A stretch of DNA of 12,014 nt from an uncultured Eubacteriales bacterium (GTDB taxonomy: Bacteria > Bacillota > Clostridia > Christensenellales > Aristaeellaceae). The stretch lies in contig URJB01000056.1 in NCBI GenBank assembly GCA_900548145.1, positions 1 to 12,014 on the forward strand, written 5' to 3'. The position numbers were made by a program, and so were the translations under genes. Below are positions 1 through 6,188 of the stretch, piece by piece. The notes beneath the pieces were generated by a model. That model was not told where the DNA came from. It saw only the letters and a list, made by a program, of their open reading frames with translations, and made no database searches. Position 1 is the stretch's first letter. Each line of letters starts with the position of its first letter.

Positions 1-115
1 GTGATGTGGTAACTCAACTTTAGCATATGAGACCCTATCTCTCTTTCCTTTTTTGCGTTTGTCCAAGATGTATTGTAGTCCTACACTGGACGCGGAACTC
101 CGGCTTTTCCCCACC

Positions 116-144
116 TTGACGGAAAGCCGGGAAAATGTTACCAT
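116..144 (+). promoter_or_regulatory. Candidate sigma-A promoter for mazF-yitT
   Basis: TTGACG at 116-121 matches the -35 consensus at five of six bases. After a 17-base spacer, TACCAT at 139-144 matches the -10 consensus at four of six, including the first two and last positions. A start near 151 would give a leader of about 118 bases before mazF. The -35 box falls inside the loop of the 100-130 inverted repeat. The -10 is weak, so this is only a candidate. Confidence 0.3.
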
Positions 145-195
145 AACCCAAGCGCACGCTCATTATCACACGCATAGAATGAAAAGGGCGGTATG

Positions 196-246
196 GGCTC
201 CGAATGGGGCTTGAGCCGCGCATTTCCTTAGCGCGGCCTGATTTTT
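196..246 (+). terminator. Intrinsic terminator or attenuator just before mazF
   Basis: A 7-bp perfect GC stem (GCCGCGC at 215-221, GCGCGGC at 231-237, 9-base loop) is followed by CTGATTTTT, the shape of a Rho-independent terminator. It ends only about 22 bases before the mazF start. An alternative stem, GGCTC at 196-200 with GAGCC at 213-217, shares bases 215-217 with the terminator stem, so the two cannot form together. Either this ends an unseen upstream transcript, or it is an attenuator in the mazF leader; the overlap of the two stems favours the second reading without proving it. Confidence 0.5.
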
Positions 247-268
247 GCCGTCCGGGAGAGTGAAATGC

Positions 269-649
269 GTGAAACGCGGAGATATTTATATGGCGCGGCT
301 GGATCCTGTCGTCGGCAGCGAGCAGGGCGGACGGCGGCCGGTGCTGATCGTCCAGAATGACCTGGGAAACCGCCGCGCGCCTACGGTGATCGCGGTTCCG
401 CTGACCGCCAGCCCCCGCAAGCCGCCTTTGCCGACCCATGTGCGGCTGGAAATGGGGGAGGGCGGGCTGCGCCAGCCGTCCACCGTGCTGTGCGAACAGG
501 TGCGCACGCTGGAAAAAACAAGGCTGGATCGGCGGTTGGGAACCCTTCCGCCGGGCAGACTGGAACAGGTAGAGGAAGCGCTGCGGCATTCGCTGGATAT
601 GCGTCCCTATCCCTTGGAACAGGGAGAAAGAGAGGAACAAAACCCATGA
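269..649 (+). CDS. mazF: MazF/EndoA-type mRNA interferase (toxin)
   Basis: Predicted sequence-specific endoribonuclease of the PemK/MazF family, which cuts single-stranded mRNA in the cytoplasm as a dimer. From the chosen start it is 126 aa; Bacillus EndoA is about 116. The opening KRGDIY, the block PVVGSEQGGRRPVLIVQND (residues 13-31), NRRAPT and LPTHV (55-59) match the family closely. R23 and T46 align with the catalytic Arg and Thr of Bacillus EndoA. The GTG at 269 is chosen because GGGAGAG (254-260) sits 8-10 bases upstream and the family begins at this point; a TTG at 245 and a GTG at 260 are in frame but less likely. The C-terminal tail after about residue 112 is longer than usual and very charged. 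No antitoxin gene lies upstream, and the stop codon overlaps the yitT start as ATGA, suggesting translational coupling. Confidence 0.9.
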   Translation: MKRGDIYMARLDPVVGSEQGGRRPVLIVQNDLGNRRAPTVIAVPLTASPRKPPLPTHVRLEMGEGGLRQPSTVLCEQVRTLEKTRLDRRLGTLPPGRLEQVEEALRHSLDMRPYPLEQGEREEQNP

Positions 650-1494
650 AGGAATGGTTCACCAAAGAACGGATCACTGCCTGGGGGCAGATCTTACTGG
701 GCTGTCTGCTGGGAGCCATGGCCTATCCGTGGTTTCTGGTGCCCAATCACATTGCCCCCGGCGGCGTGACTGGTCTGGCGACCGTGCTCAACTATCTGTT
801 CGGCTGGCCCGTAGGCACAGCCAGCCTTTTGATGAACATCCCGCTGTTTCTGATCGGCTATCGCTCCATGGGGCGCACCTTTGCCGTGCGTTCGCTGGGC
901 GCGACGGTGATTTTTTCCCTGCTGATCGACTTTCTGCCCCTGCAGCCCATGACCCACGATCCGCTGCTGGGTTCCCTTTTCGGCGGCGTATTGCTGGGCG
1001 TGGGTTTGGGCTTCGTTCTCAAGGGCGGCGCGACCACCGGCGGCACGGACATGGCCGCCCGGGTGATTCACCAAAGGATCCCTTATCTCTCCGTGGGCGT
1101 GATCCTGTTCATCATCGACTGTCTGGTGGTGCTGCTGGCCGGCTTCCAGATTCAGGCGGAGTACGCCCTGTACGCCTTCATCTGCCTCTATTCCTCCTCC
1201 AAACTCATCGACGTGGTGATGAACGGTCTGACCACGGAAAAGGCCTGTTTTATCAACTCCCTGCACGGGAAGGAGATCAAACAGGCTCTGATGGACGAGA
1301 TCGGCCGGGGCGTGACCATGCTGGACGCCAAGGGCGGGTTCAGCGGGCAGGAGCGTCCCGTGGTGCTCTGTGTGGTCAGCGCGCAGGAGTTGGGGCGGCT
1401 GAAGAATATCGTTCATCGGATGGATCCGCAGGCGTTTGTGTTTATCAGCGACGCGCACGAGGTGCTGGGGGAAGGGTTTAAGCCGATGGAGTAA
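646..1494 (+). CDS. YitT-family membrane protein (DUF161 + DUF2179)
   Basis: Integral membrane protein of the YitT family, 282 aa, a typical length. Hydrophobic segments lie near residues 12-32, 38-56, 60-72, 83-98, 108-126, 147-167 and 172-190. The family signature GGATTGGTDMAARV (128-141) and an early PGGVTGL (38-44) are clear. A soluble C-terminal domain from about 195 to 278 (TTEKACFI..., ending near VFISDAHEVLGEGF) matches DUF2179. The biochemical role of the family is not established; transport or small-molecule binding is often guessed. ATG at 646 is chosen because it overlaps the toxin stop (ATGA), has AGAGG at 631-635 upstream and gives the normal N-terminus; an in-frame extension upstream lies inside mazF and is not credible. 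Transcription ends at the hairpin at 1515. Confidence 0.9.
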   Translation: MKEWFTKERITAWGQILLGCLLGAMAYPWFLVPNHIAPGGVTGLATVLNYLFGWPVGTASLLMNIPLFLIGYRSMGRTFAVRSLGATVIFSLLIDFLPLQPMTHDPLLGSLFGGVLLGVGLGFVLKGGATTGGTDMAARVIHQRIPYLSVGVILFIIDCLVVLLAGFQIQAEYALYAFICLYSSSKLIDVVMNGLTTEKACFINSLHGKEIKQALMDEIGRGVTMLDAKGGFSGQERPVVLCVVSAQELGRLKNIVHRMDPQAFVFISDAHEVLGEGFKPME

Positions 1495-1514
1495 GGAAAA
1501 AGTTAAAAGAGTTG

Positions 1515-1544
1515 CACCGGTGGGGGAACCTGCCGGTGTTTTTT
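1515..1544 (+). terminator. Strong intrinsic terminator after yitT
   Basis: A continuous 10-bp stem (1515-1524 with 1529-1538, two G-T wobbles) closes on a GGAA tetraloop of GNRA type and is followed at once by six T residues (1539-1544). It begins 20 bases after the yitT stop. This is the transcription end of the mazF-yitT unit. Confidence 0.92.
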
Positions 1545-1571
1545 GCGCAGAAAAGAGGGAAACTTTTTGGG

Positions 1572-1843
1572 GTGCCTACAGGCGCACATCCCTTGCCCTG
1601 GATGGGGCCTGACGCGCCGACTACGGCGCGAAAGGTGGGGCTGCTGCCCCGAGGAGGGCAGTACTTTCTTTCGAAGCGAAAGAAAGTACCAAAGAAAGCC
1701 AGCGGCACGGCGACTACGGGAAAAAGCCCTTTATTGCCCATTTTGACGGCGGGGCTCGCAATGTCGCGCGCAATGGAGTTGGGCAGCTTTCACCAGCTCT
1801 TGGAGCGCGCTCGTGCTCGCCTTTTTCCGCCGTCAAAATAGGC
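1572..1843. repeat. Cluster of palindromes in the yitT-recQ gap
   Basis: Five inverted repeats follow one another with short spacers: 1572-1587 (GTGCC/GGCgCAC, loop TACA); 1613-1630 (CGCGCCG/CGGCGCG, loop ACTA); 1637-1650 (GGGGC/GCCCC, loop TGCT); 1661-1689 (13-bp perfect arms around CGAAGCG, loop AAG); and a large one with arms 1736-1752 and 1827-1843 pairing at 16 of 17 positions around a 74-base interior that has its own GCGCGC pairs. No coding signal or ribosome site is convincing on either strand. The density of arms suggests a structured RNA, a palindromic dispersed element or the remains of a non-autonomous mobile element. I cannot tell which from one copy. Confidence 0.6.
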
Positions 1844-1883
1844 GGGCCTTTTTCCCTTCGCTGCCTATCGCCGCTCGGCTCCC

Positions 1884-2128
1884 CCGCAGTTGGCGGTGGG
1901 CATACGCACCCCTTGCGAATTGAGATACTCCGTTTCAGCTGGAAGACTTTGCCACAATGATGAATGGGCGCTTTTTCCTGTCCGCAGTTGGCGTGGGGCA
2001 AGCTTACCCCTTGCAAAGTGGGATGCTTCGGCATAGTTTGACTGTTTTGCAGCTTAAATGAAAAAAGGCCTCTGCTTCCCCGCAGTTGGCGGCGGGCAGA
2101 CTTACCCCTTGCAAGGTGGGATGCTTCG
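1884..2128. repeat. Three-copy repeat at exact 98-bp pitch
   Basis: A core of 49 bp beginning CCGCAGTTGGCG and containing ACCCCTTGC starts at 1884, 1982 and 2080, so both offsets are exactly 98. By hand alignment copies 2 and 3 agree at 44 of 49 positions and copies 1 and 3 at 39 of 49. The material between cores is mostly different, although copies 2 and 3 share TTTTGCAGC followed by an A-rich stretch and AAGGCC. Each core contains CCGC-loop-GCGG (one arm base changed in copy 2) and a G-run/C-run pair. It looks like an old tandem duplication under drift, not a CRISPR array. Confidence 0.75.
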
Positions 2129-2155
2129 TTGTGTCTTGGGATTTTTTGCAGCGCA

Positions 2156-2191
2156 AAAGGCCAGCGTGAAATTAAAATCACGCTGGCCTTT
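2156..2191. terminator. 14-bp hairpin, possible bidirectional terminator
   Basis: Perfect 14-bp arms (2156-2169 and 2178-2191, core GGCCAGCGTGA/TCACGCTGGCC) with an 8-base A/T loop, flanked by A4 on the left and T3 on the right. Read on the minus strand the stem is followed by T4. Lying between convergent genes, it could stop readthrough from recQ and back up the yitT terminator. The short T tracts make its strength uncertain. Confidence 0.55.
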
Positions 2192-2198
2192 GTTGCGA

Positions 2199-2484
2199 GC
2201 CATGAGGCCTGTCGCCGAATGGCGGTATGAACTTGCCAACCGGCAGGGAGCCGCACCAGGCCCGCGAGCCGCGAGGCCTGTCGCCGAGCGGCGGTAGCTT
2301 CACGGTCAACTGGCATGTCCCCCGAGCAGCCCCGCGCCCTATGGGCGCGGTGTGGGGTCAAGGGGCACTGCCCCTTGCGCGAGCCGTGGCACCTGTCGTG
2401 CCACGGCGGTAAAACCCCGGCCAAGCCGCATACCCCCCTACGCCCCTGCGCGCATAGCGCGCAGTCCGAAAGGGGCTCAGCCCC
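2199..2484. repeat. Tandem three-hairpin repeat, left array
   Basis: Two nearly full units and one truncated unit. Hairpin 1 occurs at 2199-2223, 2268-2292 and 2383-2407, with the same CTGTC loop but different arms (GCCAT/ATGGC, GCCGC/GCGGC, GCCGT/ACGGC), so the changes keep pairing. Hairpin 2 lies 38-39 bases later at 2332-2350 (CCGCGCCC, TAT, GGGCGCGG) and 2446-2464 (CTGCGCGC, ATA, GCGCGCAG). Hairpin 3 lies 7-8 bases further at 2359-2377 (8 bp) and 2472-2484 (5 bp). The first unit has hairpin 1 only. Hairpin 1 is always preceded by CGAG or GCGAG and followed by GGTA. The last hairpin overlaps the end of recQ. The same unit reappears at 11842-12014. Confidence 0.85.
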
Positions 2485-4048
2485 CCTGCAGGAGGGAGTT
2501 TGGCTCTTTGCCATCGCGGAGGACGGCGAGGAAGTAGGAGCCGTAGCGCTCCAGCTTGGCCTGACCAACGCCGGAGACCTCCAGAAATTCGTCCTCGGTC
2601 TTGGGGCGCTTCTGCACCATGTCCCGGAGGGAAGCATCAGAGAAGATCATGTAGACGGGCAGATGGAAGTGGGCGGCCAGCAGGGCGCGGAGGGTGCGGA
2701 GGTTCTCGTATTGGGCGGCTTCCCAGCCGGTGAAGGGGAGCGACTCCTGACGGCGCTTGCGTTCCTGCCGGGCTTCTTTGGCGGGCACGCCGTAGAGACG
2801 GCCCCTGCCCGTGTCTACCTCGAAGGGCAGCTCCTCGCAGACGGAACAGCTGCCGCAGTCGTCCGGCGCTTCCTCCCCAAAATAGCGCAGGAGAAAGGCC
2901 CGCAGACAGCGCTTGCTGGTGGCGTAGAAGGTCATCTGCTTCAGCCGTTCCAGATCCCGGCGCTGCAGCTCGGCCCGCTCGTCTGCGTCCAGCTCCGGGT
3001 TGTCGTCGGAATGCTCGATCATCCAACGGGCGGTGATCACGTCCTGCCCGCTGTAAAGCAGCAGACAGTCCGCCGGATCGCCGTCCCGCCCGGCACGACC
3101 CGCCTCCTGATAGTAGCTTTCCAGATCCCGGGGCATATTGTAATGAATGACAAAACGCACGTCCGCCTTGTCAATGCCCATGCCAAAAGCGTTGGTGGCC
3201 ACCATGATGCGGGCACGGTCAAACTTGAAATCGTCCTGGTTGCGGCGGCGCTCCTCGTCCGTCAGCCCGGCGTGATAACGGGTGGCGGAAAAGCCGCCCT
3301 GCCGGAGACGTTCGCATACGTCCTCCACGTTTTTTCGGGTGGAGCAGTAGACGATGCCGCAGGCGTCCGGGTCGGCTTCTTCCAGATAACGGAGCAGATA
3401 GCCCGGCTTGCTGGTGGGCTTGACCGAAACGAAGCGCAGGTTGGGCCGGTCGTAGCCCGTGACCAGCGTGTAGGGATGATCCAGCTCCAAAAGGCGGATC
3501 ATGTCCCGGCGTACCTGCTGGGTAGCGGTGGCTGTAAAGGCCGCCACCGGGGGCCGATGGGGCAGAGCACGGACGAAATCCGGCACCTTGAGATAGCTGG
3601 GGCGAAAGTCCTGCCCCCACTGGGAAACGCAGTGGGCTTCGTCCACCGCTAGCAGAGAAATGGGCGCATGGGTGGCAAAATCCAGAAAAGCAGGAGTCTG
3701 CAGGCGCTCGGGAGCCACGTAGATGATCTTGTACGCGCCGTTTTTCGCCCGGCGGATGGCCTCCTGCTGCTGGCCGGGGGTCAGGCTGGAATTGATGTAG
3801 GCCGCCGCCACGCCGCTTTGCTTCAGCGCCATGACCTGATCCTTCATCAGGGCGATCAGGGGGGATACCACCAGCGTGATACCCGGAAACAGCAAAGCGG
3901 GCAGCTGATAGCAGACGGATTTGCCCGCTCCCGTGGGCATCACCCCGAGAATGTCCCGTCCGCTCATCAGCGCCCGAATCAGGTCTTCCTGGCCCTCCCG
4001 AAAGGAGTCGTGGCCAAACCATTTTTTTAGGGATTCTGTTAATTCCAT
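2477..4048 (-). CDS. recQ: RecQ-family ATP-dependent DNA helicase
   Basis: 3'-5' superfamily 2 helicase of DNA recombination and repair, cytoplasmic, 523 aa (E. coli RecQ is 609). Visible motifs: Walker A PTGAGKS (38-44), DEAH (136-139), the aromatic loop WGQDFRPSY (144-152), TATAT (172-176), NAFGMGIDKADVRFV (286-300) and YYQEAGRAGRDG (312-323). A zinc site is formed by C381, C398, C401 and C404. An HRDC domain follows at about 441-511, ending SGVGQAKLERYG. Only about 40 residues separate the zinc cluster from HRDC, so the winged-helix (RQC) domain of E. coli RecQ is missing. The ATG at 4048 gives the standard start; the ribosome site is weak. It is the last gene of the minus-strand unit, 28 bp after the M15-like gene. 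Its last residues and TGA stop run into a repeat hairpin. Confidence 0.95.
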   Translation of the reverse strand: MELTESLKKWFGHDSFREGQEDLIRALMSGRDILGVMPTGAGKSVCYQLPALLFPGITLVVSPLIALMKDQVMALKQSGVAAAYINSSLTPGQQQEAIRRAKNGAYKIIYVAPERLQTPAFLDFATHAPISLLAVDEAHCVSQWGQDFRPSYLKVPDFVRALPHRPPVAAFTATATQQVRRDMIRLLELDHPYTLVTGYDRPNLRFVSVKPTSKPGYLLRYLEEADPDACGIVYCSTRKNVEDVCERLRQGGFSATRYHAGLTDEERRRNQDDFKFDRARIMVATNAFGMGIDKADVRFVIHYNMPRDLESYYQEAGRAGRDGDPADCLLLYSGQDVITARWMIEHSDDNPELDADERAELQRRDLERLKQMTFYATSKRCLRAFLLRYFGEEAPDDCGSCSVCEELPFEVDTGRGRLYGVPAKEARQERKRRQESLPFTGWEAAQYENLRTLRALLAAHFHLPVYMIFSDASLRDMVQKRPKTEDEFLEVSGVGQAKLERYGSYFLAVLRDGKEPNSLLQGG

Positions 4049-4076
4049 GGATCAGCTTTCGCGTTGCAAAAAATGC

Positions 4077-5273
4077 TCAGTTGTAGGTGTAGGCCAGCAC
4101 CACGCCGCCCAGATTGTCCAGACTGGCCTGATAGCTGCTGGCCGGGTTGGGCACCGGCAGGGTGAAGGAGTCGCCGTCCGCCCCGGAGATACGGTAGATC
4201 TCGTACCGCAGCGCGCCGTCCTCGTAGACGGTGATGTGGGGATGGGCCATGAGGAACTCCAGATACTCCTCCAGACAGTAGTCCATGGTGCGCATAACGG
4301 CGGCATGAGCGTTGCCCACATAGCGGAACAGCAGCAGCTTGGCGCTGATGCCGGTCTTGTAGGTCTTGCTTTCCCAGTCGGAACGGGGGAAGCCGTCCAC
4401 CGGGAAGCGGAAGACGATGCCGTCCTTCCAGCAGTTTTCAATGAAATACTGGCCGCGCTTGTCCTCGGAGAATTTGCCCAGCGTGTTGGCGATGGCCGCA
4501 TCCCGGTTATAAAGGCCCATCTGGAACGCAAAGCCGGACTGATATTCGCTGGTGCCGGGGTAGTTGACGTCCTTCTTGGTCTGCTCGATCAGGATGTCGC
4601 CGGAATACTGGCTGCTGAGACGCTGCATGGCGTCCTCGAAAAGCTTGGTCTGCTCCTCGTTGCTGCGGTAGCCCTGACGGACGATGTAGCTGTCGTAGCC
4701 TGCTTCGGTGCAGCGGTTGATGAGGGACAGAAGCCCCTCGTAGGCGGCGGGGAAGAGCTGCACCGTGTTGTCGGTGACGGGGATCTTGTAGCCGCTGGTG
4801 GAGCCGACGCTGATCAGCCCTTCATAGCTGTAGTCGGATGGCACGCTGTGCCACGGGTTGATGAGCGCCAGCCCGCCCTGCAGCAGCTCGGAGCGGCTCA
4901 TGGTGACGGTGGAGACGTTTTCCAGCCCGGTCTTGCCCTCGTCCTCCACGCGCCAGACCTTGCCGTCCAGCATCTTTTCCCACGAAGGGAGGTTCTCGTC
5001 GACGGTATCGCCGGAGATGGGATCGCTGAAAGCGCTGTTGGCGCCCGCCCGAAGCTCGTTGAGCCGGGTGTTGAACTCCACCTCGTTTTCCTCGTTCATC
5101 CGGTCGATCTGGTCGCGCTTGATGACATAATCCCGCTCCACGGCCTTGGAGCAAAGGTAGAAGATCCCTACGCCCGCCGCCACGCATATGGCGAGGATCA
5201 GAGCCACCCGGGTCAGAACCTTGTAGGGATCGCGCTTGATCTTGTGAACCTTCTTGTTGGGATTGATACGCAT
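4077..5273 (-). CDS. Membrane-anchored VanY-like M15B protein lacking zinc ligands
   Basis: About 398 aa: a basic N-terminus, one membrane segment (near residues 20-42), a charged linker, then a VanY/D-alanyl-D-alanine carboxypeptidase-like domain outside the cell. The fold is recognisable by LALINPWHSVPSDY (the LVN...L...Y entry motif), RQGYRSNEEQ, GTSEYQSGF and LLLFRYVG. Active M15B enzymes have SEHQxGxAxD and EPWHxRYVG; here His is Tyr and Asp is Gln in the first, and the second reads KLLLFRYVG, losing the Glu, Trp and His. All zinc ligands and the general base are therefore gone. I infer a pseudoenzyme, perhaps a peptidoglycan-binding or regulatory partner of the two intact paralogues. 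The second of two ATGs (5273) is chosen because GAGG at 5283-5286 is 9 bases upstream; ATG 5279 would leave only 3. It sits 27 bp after spo0J and 28 bp before recQ. Confidence 0.85.
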   Translation of the reverse strand: MRINPNKKVHKIKRDPYKVLTRVALILAICVAAGVGIFYLCSKAVERDYVIKRDQIDRMNEENEVEFNTRLNELRAGANSAFSDPISGDTVDENLPSWEKMLDGKVWRVEDEGKTGLENVSTVTMSRSELLQGGLALINPWHSVPSDYSYEGLISVGSTSGYKIPVTDNTVQLFPAAYEGLLSLINRCTEAGYDSYIVRQGYRSNEEQTKLFEDAMQRLSSQYSGDILIEQTKKDVNYPGTSEYQSGFAFQMGLYNRDAAIANTLGKFSEDKRGQYFIENCWKDGIVFRFPVDGFPRSDWESKTYKTGISAKLLLFRYVGNAHAAVMRTMDYCLEEYLEFLMAHPHITVYEDGALRYEIYRISGADGDSFTLPVPNPASSYQASLDNLGGVVLAYTYN

Positions 5274-5300
5274 TTGCATTCACCTCGCTGGCAATTTGCC

Positions 5301-6155
5301 TTACTCGGTCAGCCGTCCGACGACCTCGTAGAGATGCTCCAATTCTTCGGAGCTGTTATAGGAAAGGGTGATCTTGCCCTTTTTCTCGTTGCCGGTCAGC
5401 ACAGTCTTGAGCCCCAACGCCTGCCGCATGGTATCCTGCAGGGTGTGAAGCTCGGGGGTCAGGGGGCGGGGGACGGCGGATTTCTTCGCCGCCGGGGCTG
5501 CGGGTTCTTCCCTGGCAAGCTCTTCCAGTTTGCGCACGGAAAGGGATTCTGATACGCAGCGCCGGGCCAACGCGATCTGCTGCTCGGCAGAGTCCAGCCC
5601 CGCCAGTACCCGGGCGTGGCCCGCACTGAGTTCGCCGGACTGCACCAGCGTCAGCACCTGCTTGGGCAGGGTGAGAAGGCGCAGGGTGTTTGCGATGGCG
5701 GGACGGCTCTTGCCCAGCTTTTGGGCGGCCTGCTCCTGCGTGTAGCCGCATTCGTCCATCAGGGAACGAATGGCGGAGGCTTCTTCGATGGGGTTTAGAT
5801 CCTGCCGCTGAAGGTTTTCGATCAGGGCGGCCTCCATCTGCTGCTCGTTGGTCAGGTCACGGACGATGCAGGGAACGGTGGAAAGGCCCGCCAGCCGGGA
5901 AGCGCGGTAACGCCGCTCGCCGGCTACGATGCGGTAGCGCATTCCGTCCTGCACCACCAAAATGGGGGAGAGAACGCCCGCCGAACGGATGCTTTCCGCC
6001 AGCTGTTCCAGCGCTTCCTTATCGAAATCCTTACGGGGCTGGGCGGTGTTGGGGTCGATGTCGTCAATGGCGATCTCCTGCACCACGGTTTGAAAAAGCT
6101 CGTCATTCTGGGGCAGCAGGACGTCCAGTCCCCGTCCCAATCCGGAATGCTTCAT
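5301..6155 (-). CDS. spo0J: Chromosome-partitioning protein ParB/Spo0J
   Basis: DNA-binding CTPase of the ParB family that loads at parS sites and organises the origin region with Soj and SMC; 284 aa from the chosen start (Bacillus Spo0J is 282). It opens with HSGLGRGLDVLL, the short N-terminal helix used by family members to stimulate the ParA partner. AGERRYRASRLAG is the CTP-binding box, followed by IENLQRQDLNPIEEA. A helix-turn-helix is seen at GYTQEQAAQKLGKSRPAIAN, then RLLTLP. The C-terminal part should dimerise. The ATG at 6155 is preferred: AAAGGAG lies about 12 bases upstream and the family begins at this point. A GTG at 6164 is too close to the ribosome site and a TTG at 6185 adds an untypical extension. 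It lies 33 bp after soj. I found no parS site in the window. Confidence 0.95.
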   Translation of the reverse strand: MKHSGLGRGLDVLLPQNDELFQTVVQEIAIDDIDPNTAQPRKDFDKEALEQLAESIRSAGVLSPILVVQDGMRYRIVAGERRYRASRLAGLSTVPCIVRDLTNEQQMEAALIENLQRQDLNPIEEASAIRSLMDECGYTQEQAAQKLGKSRPAIANTLRLLTLPKQVLTLVQSGELSAGHARVLAGLDSAEQQIALARRCVSESLSVRKLEELAREEPAAPAAKKSAVPRPLTPELHTLQDTMRQALGLKTVLTGNEKKGKITLSYNSSEELEHLYEVVGRLTE

Positions 6156-6188
6156 GGTTTTCACAGACTCCTTTGCGGCCGGCAATCC

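Larger units (their letters stand above)
1..268. other. Left-edge non-coding region upstream of mazF
   Basis: No gene is supported here. On the plus strand stops occur in all three frames, and the one longer open stretch (about 5-211) resembles nothing I know. No ribbon-helix-helix antitoxin gene, which normally sits directly upstream of an EndoA/MazF gene in Bacillota, can be fitted. The first 60 bases are visibly poorer in GC than the rest of the window. An imperfect inverted repeat pairs 100-107 (CCGGCTTT) with 123-130 (AAAGCCGG). A minus-strand frame starting with ATG at 144 stays open for 48 codons to the window edge, but it has no good ribosome site and unusual codons, so I do not call it a gene. 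Confidence 0.6.

Noticed and set aside
1884..2128. CRISPR array
   Set aside because: Only three degenerate repeats of about 49 bp, interspaces partly similar to each other, and no cas genes.
1714..2637. Long minus-strand open frame of about 307 codons over the repeat region
   Set aside because: It crosses the three repeat families, the 14-bp hairpin and the end of recQ in another frame. The translation is low-complexity and Arg/Pro/Ala-rich, with repeated segments and no ribosome site.
2315..3652. Plus-strand open frame of about 445 codons opposite recQ
   Set aside because: It lies antisense to recQ, which has all its helicase motifs; long antisense frames are common in GC-rich genes. No family resemblance.
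3921..5552. Plus-strand open frame of about 543 codons opposite the M15-like gene
   Set aside because: Antisense to recognisable genes (recQ start, M15-like, spo0J end), no ribosome site, and a Val/His/Gly-rich composition typical of antisense translation.
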